A model generated the notes under the pieces. It was not told where the DNA came from and made no database searches. It was given only the letters and a program-made list of their open reading frames with translations. The translations under genes and the position numbers were made by a program. This document shows, piece after piece, positions 53,789 through 61,933 of a stretch of 63,413 nucleotides of DNA (position 1 is its first letter; the number at the start of each line of letters is the position of its first letter). The stretch covers positions 1 through 63,413 of the forward strand of contig JARFPK010000010.1 of assembly GCA_029167045.1 (NCBI GenBank). The letters run 5' to 3'. The DNA comes from Candidatus Methanocrinis natronophilus (GTDB lineage: Archaea; Halobacteriota; Methanosarcinia; Methanotrichales; Methanotrichaceae).

Positions 53789-53835
53789 TCCGTCGCCTCT
53801 ATCTGCCGCGAGAGGAAGGTCTTCTCGTGGCCAAG
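53707..53835 (-). pseudogene. Type IIG RM gene C-terminal remnant 2
   Basis: The frame LGHEKTFLSRQIEATDRQID, TLGYELYGLTEEEDAIGEE, stop at 53707-53709. The frame is open to 53931 but the part before LGHEK is unrelated. It aligns with IAHEKTLLQRQIEATDKQIN of the gene at 16362-17066, so the locus once held the same kind of restriction-modification gene. Confidence 0.7.
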
Positions 53836-54029
53836 TCTATCGATTCCGAAAGCCGCCTGCAAAAAGCGAGCATAATGATAGGCACGGAACATCATCAAAG
53901 GGTGGCTGGAGTGACCGTCGAGATATATCAAATAGGTAAATATAGTTAAAATTAAAATCTCGCCTCACCCCCACCCACAGATCAGCAAGCTGGATCCCGA
54001 AGGATCGAAACGCTTTTTTACCCGTGGAA

Positions 54030-54054
54030 GAGTCTCTCTTTGGAGGAGAGACTC
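54030..54054 (+). promoter_or_regulatory. 9-bp hairpin over the ribosome site of the Gly-rich secreted gene
   Basis: GAGTCTCTC (54030-54038) and GAGAGACTC (54046-54054) pair perfectly; the loop and 3' arm contain GGAGGAGAG, the ribosome site for the ATG at 54057. If transcribed, the hairpin would hide that site and could control translation. Confidence 0.45.
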
Positions 54055-54056
54055 AA

Positions 54057-54437
54057 ATGTTTATAAAAATGATATTGACCTTGATAGCCCTGGCGGCGAT
54101 CTCTATTCCGGCGATAGCGATCGGTCCGATGACCCCGATCCAGCTCTCCGGATCATCCAGCCATCCGGCCACAGATCTGCCCTTTTCTTGGACGCCCTCC
54201 GGCCAGAAGGTCTTGATCCCGCCAGCCGATGCGGAGCAGATGTACTCTCACCCGTGGTCGATCTCATCCCGGACCAGGGAACCGATATATCTCTCAGGAT
54301 CTCAGCTATCCGATTCGAGATACTCCTTCAGCCCTGGTGGGTGGGGGAGCTTCTTCGGTGGAGGCGGAATGGGTGGAGGCGGAATGGGTGGAGGCGGCAG
54401 CTTCCCTGTACAAGTTGATTGGATGCCGGCCTTTTGA
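54057..54437 (+). CDS. Secreted small protein with Gly-rich C-terminus
   Basis: 126 residues from the ATG at 54057 after GGAGGAGAG. Signal peptide FIKMILTLIALAAISIPAIA, then a Ser/Pro-rich domain (SSSHPATDLPFSWTPSGQKVL, YSHPWSISSR) and a C-terminus of GGWGSFFGGGGMGGGGMGGGG. No family is known. The glycine-methionine repeats suggest a flexible surface or matrix segment. A hairpin covers its ribosome site. The 290 bases after it hold no clear gene. Confidence 0.5.
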   Translation: MFIKMILTLIALAAISIPAIAIGPMTPIQLSGSSSHPATDLPFSWTPSGQKVLIPPADAEQMYSHPWSISSRTREPIYLSGSQLSDSRYSFSPGGWGSFFGGGGMGGGGMGGGGSFPVQVDWMPAF

Positions 54438-54728
54438 AGAACGTCCGCGTCGAGCCGCTCCGAAATCTCATCCTATTTCGGGGCGGCCCCCAACTCTTCT
54501 GTTCCGATGAAGCTTCTATTTCCGCAAGGGCCAACTTCAGAGAATCTATCAGTATCAGAGTTTGGCGACCACGAAGGAGGCTACAATATACCGTATAAGC
54601 CTCGTCGATCGTCCGCGTAGTCTAAGTAGGAGGCTGTATCATCCATCCATTTAGGGATCCATGGGTAGGTACTTAAGGCACAGCCTACGACGTCGGAGGC
54701 GTCTGTGGTAGTCGTATGCGAAAATCTT

Positions 54729-55223
54729 TCATTCGACGCCCATCTCCTCCGCCTTTCGGCGGAGGAGCGGTTTCTCAGACCGGCAGAGGTGATCTCCGGT
54801 CCGGCAGAAGAGGTCGAAGTGGTCGAGCCATACGGGGCGGTCCGGCCCCTCCTCGACGAACTTGACGAGATTTTTGATCTGCTCCACCGTCTTGGGGTCG
54901 AGCTTGTGCTCCATGACGCAGGCGTCCTTGTCGGCGATAGGCCCGGGGACGCCGATGAGGATAAGAAACGCCTTTATCGTCTCGTGCCGGTCCTTTATCA
55001 CCCGGCCGACCTCCTCGCCCCGGGGGGTGAGATAGACCCCCTCCTGCCGCTTGTGGACGACGTACCCCATCTCGTCGAGCTTCTTGACCATCTCGACGAC
55101 GCTGGGGGGACGTACCGATAGCTCCTTTGATATGTCCCTGATCCTGGCGTGCCCTTTCTCCAGGGATATGCCATAGATCGCCTCGAGATAGTCCTCCGCC
55201 TTCCGGGATAGTCTGCTCGTCAT
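54729..55223 (-). CDS. DtxR/MntR family metal-dependent regulator
   Basis: 164 residues from the ATG at 55223, preceded by GGTGATATC. The N-terminal winged helix AEDYLEAIYGISLEKGHARI, RDISKELSVRPPSVVEMVKKL ends in the recognition helix. Metal and dimer residues follow: DRHETIKAFLILIGV, KDACVMEHKLDPKTVEQI, with the C-E-H segment of the DtxR fold. A C-terminal extension (RPVWLDHFDLFCRTGDHLC) adds cysteines. Position next to the feo genes fits an iron (or manganese) regulator of uptake; a TTAGG-type palindrome lies in its upstream region. Confidence 0.92.
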   Translation of the reverse strand: MTSRLSRKAEDYLEAIYGISLEKGHARIRDISKELSVRPPSVVEMVKKLDEMGYVVHKRQEGVYLTPRGEEVGRVIKDRHETIKAFLILIGVPGPIADKDACVMEHKLDPKTVEQIKNLVKFVEEGPDRPVWLDHFDLFCRTGDHLCRSEKPLLRRKAEEMGVE

Positions 55224-55323
55224 GATATCACCCCTTATCACGCCGCCCTCACCGACCCTTCTCGGGGCGCGGTCTGGCTCGGGCCTTCCCTGCAGATGGG
55301 CTTTAATCCGATATATCGGTTCC

Positions 55324-55338
55324 CCTAACGAATTTAGG
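55324..55338. promoter_or_regulatory. CCTAA-N5-TTAGG palindrome upstream of dtxR
   Basis: CCTAACGAATTTAGG contains TTAGG-type half-sites of iron-regulator boxes in an outward arrangement. CCGATATATCGG (55308-55319), a perfect 12-base palindrome holding a TATA-like core, lies next to it on the promoter side of dtxR (start 55223). Suggests autoregulation. Confidence 0.4.
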
Positions 55339-55353
55339 CTCCGCTATTAAAAC

Positions 55354-55782
55354 CTAATATCTGCTGCCCGCCATCCCATCCGTCAGCCTCCCCACCCTTC
55401 GAGCCAGGGGGAGGGAGAGGAGGAGTATCCAGACCTCGGGGCGCAGGTCGAAGATCCCAGGGAGGGCCTCCGCCTCTCCGAGGAGGTACATCAGGCCTTC
55501 TGCCCCCATCATCAACAGATAGAGGACCCCGAAGACGGCGGTGAGAAATAGCCCCCCTACGAGGAAAGAGAGCCCCTCGTATCTCCCTTGGAAGACGCCC
55601 TTGACCCCGTTCAGATAGGTCGCCGCTATCACCAGCAGGACGAATCCGCCGAAGAGGTCCCCGGGGATGATCTCTCCCCATCCGCCGGAGATCTCAACGA
55701 GGCCGACGACAAGAGAGATCGCCCCGAGAGCCGAGGCGTATATCCCCAGACCTTTGCCTGTCTTGATGCTATAATCCGTCAT
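55354..55782 (-). CDS. Small four-helix membrane protein of the feo cluster
   Basis: 142 residues from the ATG at 55782 with GAGGTGAG upstream; an adjacent TTG is possible. Hydrophobic helices GIYASALGAISLVVGLVEI, LFGGFVLLVIAATYLNGV, LVGGLFLTAVFGVLYLLMM and PEVWILLLSLPLARRV. It starts 10 bases after feoB-C, so it belongs to the operon. No family known; perhaps an accessory of iron uptake, by position only. Confidence 0.65.
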   Translation of the reverse strand: MTDYSIKTGKGLGIYASALGAISLVVGLVEISGGWGEIIPGDLFGGFVLLVIAATYLNGVKGVFQGRYEGLSFLVGGLFLTAVFGVLYLLMMGAEGLMYLLGEAEALPGIFDLRPEVWILLLSLPLARRVGRLTDGMAGSRY

Positions 55783-55791
55783 CAACTCACC

Positions 55792-57111
55792 TCACGAAAA
55801 CCCGAGCAATCCGCCGATGGCTATGATGAGGCCTGATACCACGAAGGCCAGGATTATCAGATAGGCCGTGGCGAAGGCCGCCCAGCGATACGAGTTCGTC
55901 TCCCTGAAGATCGTCGCGATGGTGGCGATGCAGGGGACGTATATCAGCACGAAGGCCATGAAGGCGAACCCGGTGAGGGGAGTGAAGAGCCCCAGGGCGA
56001 CGAGGGACTCTCCCAGGGCCCCCTCTTCGACGCCGAGGAGGATCCCATAGGTCCCCACCACCACCTCCTTGGCCAGCAGGCCGAAGAGGAGGGCGACGGC
56101 CGCCATCCAGTCCCATCCGAAGGGTCTGACCAGGGGCTCCAAACCGTGGCCGATGATCGCTATGTAGGAGTTCTCGATCACCTCGCCCCCGGCCGTCGCC
56201 TCCCAGGGATGGGCGGCGAGGAACCAGACTATGACGACCGTACCGAAGATGATCGTCCCGGCCCTGATGAGAAACCACTTCCCCCGGGCCCACATGTGAA
56301 GGACCGTCGTCTTAGCTCTGGGGACGGCGTAGGCGGGAAGCTCCAGAATGAAGGGGGAGGGCTCTCCCTTCAAGAGGGTCCTGCGGAATATCAGGGCCAT
56401 GATTATTGCCAGGGCGACCCCCAGGAGGTAGATGGAGAAGATGGCGGTACCGGCGTATCTCGCCCCGAAGATCGCCCCAGCGATGAGGATGTAAACCGGG
56501 AGCCTGGCTCCGCAGCTTATGAGGGGGATGACGAGGGTGGTGATCAGCCTGTCCTTCTCCCCCTCTATCGACCGGGCGGCCATGATCGCCGGGACGCTGC
56601 ATCCGAAGCCGACCATCATCGGTATGAAAGACCGGCCGTGGAGGCCGAGGCTCTGCATCAACCGGTCCATGACGAAAGCCGCCCGGGCCATGTAGCCGCT
56701 ATCCTCCAGAATCGAGAGGGCGAAGAAGAGGAGGAATATCGGTGGGACGAATACCAGGACGGAGCCGAGGCCTCCAAAGACCCCCCCGGCGACGAAGGAG
56801 GCGACCTGGGGGTTCGATATCCCGGCCCCGGCTATCCCGCCGAGGGCCCCGAAGACCTCCTCTATTATGATCATCAAGGGCTCGGATAGGGCGAAGGTGA
56901 ACGCGAAGACCGCCCAGAGGAGGGTGAGAAATATGGGGATGCCCAGGGATCTGGACAGGAAGACGTGGTCGAAGATATCGGTATAAGTCCACCTCCTCTC
57001 CCCCCTGACGACGGCGGCCTCCAGGATCTCTCCGATCGCCTGATATCTCCCCTCGGCGATAGCCGAGGCCATATCTTCTACGGAAGATCCATCGACCCGA
57101 TCAGCGTCCAT
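55792..57111 (-). CDS. feoB: FeoB membrane (permease) part, separate gene
   Basis: 439 residues. It begins in a soluble stretch and then has the FeoB transport region: Gate motifs (FGCSVPAIMAARSIEGEKDR, ISCGARLPVYILIAGAIFG), KTTVLHMWARGKWFLIRAG and GLLAKEVVVGTYGILLG, over about ten helices. Fe(II) import into the cell. The GTPase domain is encoded by the upstream gene that ends 11 bases inside this one (57101-57111), so FeoB is made as two chains. GGAG lies four bases before the AGGTATG start, showing its own ribosome site. Confidence 0.93.
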   Translation of the reverse strand: MDADRVDGSSVEDMASAIAEGRYQAIGEILEAAVVRGERRWTYTDIFDHVFLSRSLGIPIFLTLLWAVFAFTFALSEPLMIIIEEVFGALGGIAGAGISNPQVASFVAGGVFGGLGSVLVFVPPIFLLFFALSILEDSGYMARAAFVMDRLMQSLGLHGRSFIPMMVGFGCSVPAIMAARSIEGEKDRLITTLVIPLISCGARLPVYILIAGAIFGARYAGTAIFSIYLLGVALAIIMALIFRRTLLKGEPSPFILELPAYAVPRAKTTVLHMWARGKWFLIRAGTIIFGTVVIVWFLAAHPWEATAGGEVIENSYIAIIGHGLEPLVRPFGWDWMAAVALLFGLLAKEVVVGTYGILLGVEEGALGESLVALGLFTPLTGFAFMAFVLIYVPCIATIATIFRETNSYRWAAFATAYLIILAFVVSGLIIAIGGLLGFS

Positions 57112-57826
57112 ACCTCTCCAACCTCCCTACAATCTCGTCCCGGCGGGGGCTCTCCTCCACCAGCTTCTTAGCCTCAGCGTCATCTTCCAGAAGCTTGATG
57201 GAGAGCCACCGGGACGGATACCTCTCCAAGAGGACGGGGTCCTGAGATACCGCCTCTTCCAGATCCCCGATGGCGAGCTCCACCCTCTCTCCGTATCCGA
57301 TAATAGGCCGCCTCCTCTTAAGGTCGGCCTTCGCCGCTGCGCTCACCGCCTCTTTCAGCTCCTCGATACCCTCACCGGTAGTGGCGACGGTGGGGACCGC
57401 CGCCGCCCCCAGGAGCTGCGAGAGCCTCTTGACGTCTATCGCGATCCCCCTCTCTCTGGCCATGTCCCACTTGTTCAAGGCCAGGACGAGGTTCGCCTCC
57501 AGCTCCAGAAGAAGAAGGGTTAGGTAGAGGTTCCTTTCGAGGCTCGTGGCATCTAGGATGTTCACCACCACGTCGGGCCTCTCCTCCACGATGAACCTCC
57601 TGGAGACGAGCTCGTCGGCGGCCTGGGCGGTGAGGCTGTAGGTCCCCGGGAGGTCGACGACCTCCATCTCATCCCCGCGGTGGGTGAACTTTCCCGTCTT
57701 CTTCTCGACCGTCACCCCAGGCCAGTTGCCGACGTGCTGCTTCATCCCAGTGAGCCGGTTGAAGAGCTCCGTCTTTCCGACGTTCGGGTTTCCGATCAGA
57801 GCGACGGTCAACAATGCCCCTCCCAC
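57101..57826 (-). CDS. feoB: FeoB GTPase part, separate gene
   Basis: 241 residues. G1 ALIGNPNVGKTELFNRLTG (about 10-20), G2 VEKKTG threonine region (TVEKKT), G3 VVDLPGTYSLT, G4 LALNKWDMA, G5 near VATTGEG; then the GDI-like helices up to RLERYGR. The GTP switch drives iron(II) transport through FeoB-C. GTG 57826 overlaps the end of feoA2; TTGs at 57814/57811 after GGGAGGGG are equally possible. The product ends exactly where the membrane domain starts in normal FeoB. Confidence 0.9.
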   Translation of the reverse strand: MGGALLTVALIGNPNVGKTELFNRLTGMKQHVGNWPGVTVEKKTGKFTHRGDEMEVVDLPGTYSLTAQAADELVSRRFIVEERPDVVVNILDATSLERNLYLTLLLLELEANLVLALNKWDMARERGIAIDVKRLSQLLGAAAVPTVATTGEGIEELKEAVSAAAKADLKRRRPIIGYGERVELAIGDLEEAVSQDPVLLERYPSRWLSIKLLEDDAEAKKLVEESPRRDEIVGRLERYGR

Positions 57827-58074
57827 CTCCTGACCAGGATCTTCATGGCAACGGACCTCCCCAGGGCCACCCTGGCGTCCCGGACCCAGAGGAGGAGGGG
57901 GCCCTGGGGGTGGGCCTTGATGACCCTGACCCTCGTCGAGGGGGTGAGCCCCATATCGGAGAGCCGCTGGGCGAGGCCGCAGCCCCCCACTACCTCCAGG
58001 ACGTCCCCCTCCTCCCCCTCCATGAGGAAGGCCAGGGGGAGGCCTCCACTTGATATCGATCCCGTCGCCATCAT
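57808..58074 (-). CDS. feoA: FeoA-domain protein 2
   Basis: 88 residues from the ATG at 58074. FLMEGEEGDVLEVVGGCGLAQRLSDMGLTPSTRVRVI and a beta barrel (GPLLLWVRDARVALGRSVAMKILV) form the SH3-like FeoA fold with the RLxDMG motif. It overlaps the start of the GTPase gene by up to 19 bases. FeoA is thought to modulate FeoB. A tandem second copy. Confidence 0.85.
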   Translation of the reverse strand: MMATGSISSGGLPLAFLMEGEEGDVLEVVGGCGLAQRLSDMGLTPSTRVRVIKAHPQGPLLLWVRDARVALGRSVAMKILVRRWEGHC

Positions 58075-58075
58075 C

Positions 58076-58309
58076 CTAGCCGACCTCCAGCAAGACGTTG
58101 GCCGCCTCCCCACCCCTCAGGGTGAGGTTGTAGCCCCTCAATATGAACTCCACCGGATCCCCCAGGGGAGCCCGGCGAACCATCTCGATCTCGGCCCCCC
58201 TCACGATCCCCATATCCATGAGCCTGCGGCGGAGGGATCCACAGGGGGATATTCCGATGACCCTGCCCCTCTCGCCCCGTTCCATCTGATTCAGCCTCTT
58301 CTCTGGCAT
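58076..58309 (-). CDS. feoA: FeoA-domain protein 1
   Basis: 77 residues from the ATG at 58309 (GGGGAG five bases upstream). LNQMERGERGRVIGISPCGSLRRRLMDMGIVRGAEIEMVRRAPLG then VEFILRGYNLTLRGGEAANV. The RLMDMG motif and fold are as in FeoA. It heads the operon feoA1-feoA2-feoB(GTPase)-feoB(membrane)-small membrane protein. A longer reading frame to 58507 lacks support. Confidence 0.88.
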   Translation of the reverse strand: MPEKRLNQMERGERGRVIGISPCGSLRRRLMDMGIVRGAEIEMVRRAPLGDPVEFILRGYNLTLRGGEAANVLLEVG

Positions 58310-58833
58310 AGATTCTCCCCTGTAAACGATCGGCCTTCCATCGGAGAGATCAAACCCCCCGGATGATCGCCGATCTTCTTCTCTTCTTACCAATCTCGAC
58401 TGAACGATGGAGTTAGGTAGAGAAATTGGTATCCCGAAGATCGTTAGAATCCTTATCCAAATCCTAACATCTCGATCGCCGGACCTTCCGATGGCATGAG
58501 GGTCCAAAGCCGCCGATCGGGACGAAGAAGGTGGAGGTTATAAGGAATCGGGCCGGAGACGGTCGTGCGCATATTACGTTGAGGATGGAGTTGTGATGCA
58601 TGGCAGCCCCGATGAGATCTGCGAAAGGAGGTCACCTTTGAGCGGTTCCAAGAACATCGGGAGGGTTTAGCCCTATCAACTCATTCTCCGGCCCATGGGA
58701 TTACATACCCTTTAGGTGAAGAAGTAATATCCCCTAAAGGAGGTAGGTTGGAGGGATGGGACCTAAAAAGCGGTTGGAGCAAAGACGCCGCCCCACGGAG
58801 CTGAGGCGGTAGCTCGGTGACGACCTCCCGCTT
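58310..58833. promoter_or_regulatory. Long leader region of the feo operon with operator-like palindrome
   Basis: About 520 bases. At 58711-58738 TTTAGG-N16-CCTAAA (arms extend to CCTTTAGG / CCTAAAGG, 58709-58740) forms a palindrome identical in arms and spacing to one at 59472-59499. Loose ACCAAT...ATTGGT arms occur at 58390-58432. No ORF with support; a short frame at 58595-58668 is uncertain. Confidence 0.5.
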
Positions 58834-59403
58834 TCAGGATCGACACCCTCCGGCCAGGTCTGACGGTTCATAGAGGGGATAATTTGATCCGCCGCCGTAA
58901 CTCGAGCAGTCTTCTCGGGCTCGATATATCACGTAGTTACGCCCTCTCCTCTCCACCAGATGGTCGCATTCTGGCGGCAGGTGGTCCATCATGGGACCGC
59001 TCCTGATGATCACCCTCTCCCTTGCTATCCTGAGCATCTCCTCCACAAACCGCCTCACCCCGGCTCGGGTGTCTCCCCGCCGCCGAAAGGGCTTCATCGG
59101 AGGGTTGAAGGAGACGACGTAAGAGAAGCTTCCCGACGGATAATCGAGTTCGGTTATGTCGGCCAGCCGGGCGGGAACCCCCCGTTCGACCAGGTGCTCT
59201 ACGAAGGCTGGGGAGTGGTCGTGGCCCCAGACATCATCGTAAAGGCAAGCGAGGGATAACGGCCCGCACGCCAAATCCAAGATCCTTCCCTCCAGATCTA
59301 TCTCCATCTGGTCCAGATATCTCTCAAACCTATACCGGGCTACACGACAGTATCCAGCGCAACGCACCAAATCCTTCCACCTCTTATATGTCAAACATGT
59401 CAA
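58834..59403 (-). CDS. Class I SAM-dependent methyltransferase-like protein
   Basis: 189 residues. Motif I is GRILDLACGPLSLACLYDD (about 37-55); the acidic end of strand two is in VWGHDHSPAFVEHL; later DYPSGSFSYVVSFNPP fits motif IV. MRIARERVIIRSGPM continues the Rossmann fold. The substrate is unknown; it is bracketed by two operator-like palindromes shared with the feo leader, so it may take part in metal homeostasis or chelator synthesis. The ATG at 59403 lacks a ribosome site; an internal GTG after AGGTGGAAGG is another option. Confidence 0.7.
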   Translation of the reverse strand: MTCLTYKRWKDLVRCAGYCRVARYRFERYLDQMEIDLEGRILDLACGPLSLACLYDDVWGHDHSPAFVEHLVERGVPARLADITELDYPSGSFSYVVSFNPPMKPFRRRGDTRAGVRRFVEEMLRIARERVIIRSGPMMDHLPPECDHLVERRGRNYVIYRAREDCSSYGGGSNYPLYEPSDLAGGCRS

Positions 59404-59471
59404 ACCCTGGTGGCGTCAGAGCGACCGGGCTCCATGCCAGGCGGGGTCTCAGAATAGTAGATGCTATATTC

Positions 59472-59499
59472 TTTAGGATAATATATAATGTTTCCTAAA
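59472..59499 (-). promoter_or_regulatory. TTTAGG-N16-CCTAAA operator around a TATA box
   Basis: The same arms and 16-base spacing as at 58711-58738. The spacer contains ATATATAA (59481-59488), so a bound regulator would block TBP at the methyltransferase promoter (start codon 59403, leader about 55 bases). TTTAGG/CCTAAA resembles DtxR-family boxes. Confidence 0.5.
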
Positions 59500-59755
59500 A
59501 ATAATAGGTTTCCGGAGCAAGACCTAACCAACCCCGGAGATGGCCGGTCGGGGATCCTGATCGAAAGATCGCTCCCAAAGGCATAGATTGGCCTTCAAAT
59601 CGCATCCAGGCCGCCAGGACGGCTCAAGGCAGCCCGGGTAGCCCATAGCTATGCCCCGAAGATCTAACTGTCCCACATTGGCAGATAAAAGTGGTAGTAC
59701 GCCCGCCGAGATGGCGTTCATACTACCAGACCAATCCGGCGATCACGTCAGGCGA
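59500..59755. other. Interval upstream of the methyltransferase and downstream of the Cys-rich gene
   Basis: Together with 59404-59471 this is about 350 bases between two leftward genes. Apart from the operator-TATA site at 59472-59499, I see only short frames without support. Confidence 0.35.
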
Positions 59756-60472
59756 TCACATCCGGCAGCATCCGTACGCCCAGCTGCACCATCGTGCGCA
59801 GCCGCAGCTACAGCAGATCGAAGCGCTGGAGAAGGCGGGGCCGCAGTTGGTGGCGACGCAGCCGATGTAGCCGACGATGGAGGTGGCAGGCCTGCATTTG
59901 TCGATCGAATCGCCGCAATCCTCGCCGATCTGGGGAAGCTGCCCTATTATGCAGGTCCACCAGCTATTCGCCTCCAGGACCTCGAGCTTCCCCGGGGACC
60001 CTCCGATGTAATATTCCCGGATCGAAGAGACGTCGGCCTTCGGGGCCTCCAGGATGAAGGTGTAGGTGTTGGCATAGGTCCCCGCCGAATCTCTAAGGAC
60101 GATCCGGCCGAGGGCGGCGGTCATCTCCGAGTCGGGGTTGGAGTACTCCTGCAGGTAGAGCTCGTAGCTCTGCTCAGATTCTCCGCCCTCCAGCTCCCCG
60201 GTGTAGGCGTGCCTAATCCCGAAGAAGTTATCCGTCGTATCCTCCGTCGCCGGCGTGAAGCCGATACTTGCGAGATACTCGTCCGCCTTCTGGACCCGGT
60301 CATCCCGGGCCCGCAGGTCGTCCATCGCCAAGCTGACGTCGGACCCGGCCAGGATCTCAAGCTCGCCGGTGGCGGAGACCCCGCCATCTTCATCTGCTCC
60401 GCAGATCATTGGAGAGGCCGCAAAGATCAGGCCTATCATCGTCACAATACAAACTAGCGCGCTTCTTTTCAT
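59756..60472 (-). CDS. Secreted precursor with Cys-rich C-terminus (halocin-C8-like archaeocin candidate)
   Basis: 238 residues from the ATG at 60472, five bases after GAGGGGGG. Signal peptide ALVCIVTMIGLIFAASPMICG. A soluble middle (about 30-165) has YELYLQEYSNPDSEMTAALG and ANTYTFILEAPKADV. The last 65 residues carry twelve cysteines, including SICCSCGC and YGCCRM. This layout (leader/immunity-like region plus disulfide-rich tail) matches halocin C8-type precursors; identity is not proven. No transporter or separate immunity gene lies nearby. Confidence 0.55.
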   Translation of the reverse strand: MKRSALVCIVTMIGLIFAASPMICGADEDGGVSATGELEILAGSDVSLAMDDLRARDDRVQKADEYLASIGFTPATEDTTDNFFGIRHAYTGELEGGESEQSYELYLQEYSNPDSEMTAALGRIVLRDSAGTYANTYTFILEAPKADVSSIREYYIGGSPGKLEVLEANSWWTCIIGQLPQIGEDCGDSIDKCRPATSIVGYIGCVATNCGPAFSSASICCSCGCARWCSWAYGCCRM

Positions 60473-60704
60473 ATTTACCCCCCTCAAATCAAGCGATGGC
60501 CGATATACATCGGCTCGGTCATCGCCATAATTTTAGGAGCGTTCTCGATATATGACCTTTGCGCCAGCCCGATGGCCGGGGCGGGTCGGCCGATCGCTAC
60601 GAATTGTGAAGGACTCAGGCTTTTTGCCGTCCCCCATACCTCTTCCACCATTTCCTCGAAAAACTTTTTAATAGGTCAGGACCAATTCCATATAGTGACC
60701 TAAT

Positions 60705-61121
60705 ATGACCGAAGTTGAAGCTCTATTGAAGGCCACCATCGGAGAGATGGAGAGGCTCCTCGCCACCAAGACCGTGATCGGAGAGCCGATCACCGCCGGA
60801 GAGAAGACCGTAATACCCCTTTTGAGCGTCGGCGCTGGCTTCGGTGTCGGGGCGGGCTCCGGCAAGGGGGACGAAGGAATGGGGGGCGGCGCCGGAGGAG
60901 GCTTCGGGATGAGGCCGGTCGCCGTCATCGTCATCGAGGAGGACGCCGTCCGGGTGGAGCCGGTCCGGAAGGGGGGCGGCTCCCTCATCGAACAACTGGC
61001 GGATAATGTTCCCCAGCTGATCAAGAAGGTGATCGACGAGCGGGAGGAGAGGAAGCAGGAGGAGTCTGCGGAGAAGAAAGGGGAGGGGAAGGAAAAGGGA
61101 AAGGAGATCCAGGTAGAGTAA
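60705..61121 (+). CDS. GerW/YtfJ family protein
   Basis: 138 residues. VEALLKATIGEMERLLATKTVIGEP begins the family; then TVIPLLSVGAGFGVGAGSG, a glycine-rich turn, and GMRPVAVIVIEEDAVRVEPV. The C-terminus is a charged EK-rich helix. GerW is known from spore-formers but is widespread in non-sporulating microbes, including methanogens, with unknown role. Next to a DUF2953 gene, the partner seen in many genomes, with a 20-base gap. Confidence 0.85.
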   Translation: MTEVEALLKATIGEMERLLATKTVIGEPITAGEKTVIPLLSVGAGFGVGAGSGKGDEGMGGGAGGGFGMRPVAVIVIEEDAVRVEPVRKGGGSLIEQLADNVPQLIKKVIDEREERKQEESAEKKGEGKEKGKEIQVE

Positions 61122-61141
61122 GGCCAGGGTGAAGCCCCTCC

Positions 61142-61897
61142 ATGACCCTCCCGGCGATCCTGGCCCCGGCGGCCCTGGTACTGCTCCTCCTTTTTGCTCT
61201 TCTGGCCCTTATACTCCTCGTCCCCATCGACCTGGAGGGAAGGGCCTCCTGGGGCAGGGGCCCACCAGAGACCAGGATGAGGATAGGCTGGCTCTTCGGC
61301 CGCCTCCATAAAGACTTCACCTCCTCCGACGAGCTGGAGCCCTCGGAGAAGGGTGTGGAACAGACCTCAGATATGGAAGGGGAGAAGGAAGAGCACGAGG
61401 AGGAAGAAGAAGAGGAGGGACAGAGGGAGGTCAGGAGGGGGAGGGGCACCTCCAGAATCGCCCTCGGAGTCATGAGGACCGAGGGGTTTCTTGAAAGCCT
61501 CTCCCGCCTCCTGAGGGGGCTCCTGGGGACCCTTCAAGTCCGAAGCCTCTCCATCGATATGAGGATCGGCCTTCCCGACCCGGCGGATACGGGGGAGGCC
61601 GTCGGCCTCCTCTCGGCCGCCCTCGCCCCCCTGGAGGGCTTCTCGCCGGTGAGGGCGAGGATAGTCCCGAGCTTCGCCGGGGAGGAGATCGCCGGGGCCG
61701 TTGAGGGAGGGCTGCGGATATGGCCGATCAAGGCGGTCCCGCCCATAGCGCGGTTCCTCCTATCTCCCCCGCCCTGGCGGGCCGGATGGAAGGCGGCCTC
61801 TGCCCTCTGGAGGGGAGAGGTGCCTTGGAAGAGGTGGCGGAGGATGAGACCGCTGGGGTGGATAGAGGAGCGGAAGAGACGCCGGGGGAAATGGTGA
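61142..61897 (+). CDS. DUF2953 domain membrane protein
   Basis: 251 residues. An N-terminal membrane helix (LAPAALVLLLLFALLALILL) is followed by the soluble domain, interrupted by a Glu-rich stretch (residues about 75-100). LGTLQVRSLSIDMRIGLPDP, DTGEAVGLLSAALAP and AGAVEGGLRIWPIKAVPP are the domain core as in YtfI-type proteins. It pairs with the GerW-like gene, suggesting a common envelope function. Confidence 0.75.
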   Translation: MTLPAILAPAALVLLLLFALLALILLVPIDLEGRASWGRGPPETRMRIGWLFGRLHKDFTSSDELEPSEKGVEQTSDMEGEKEEHEEEEEEEGQREVRRGRGTSRIALGVMRTEGFLESLSRLLRGLLGTLQVRSLSIDMRIGLPDPADTGEAVGLLSAALAPLEGFSPVRARIVPSFAGEEIAGAVEGGLRIWPIKAVPPIARFLLSPPPWRAGWKAASALWRGEVPWKRWRRMRPLGWIEERKRRRGKW

Positions 61898-61933
61898 AGT
61901 AGCCTGAGGAGAGAGGGCTGGCGGAGCTACGAT

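Noticed and set aside
58310-58507. N-terminal extension of feoA1 to 58507
   Set aside because: The extra 66 residues are not FeoA-like, while the ATG at 58309 has a good ribosome site.
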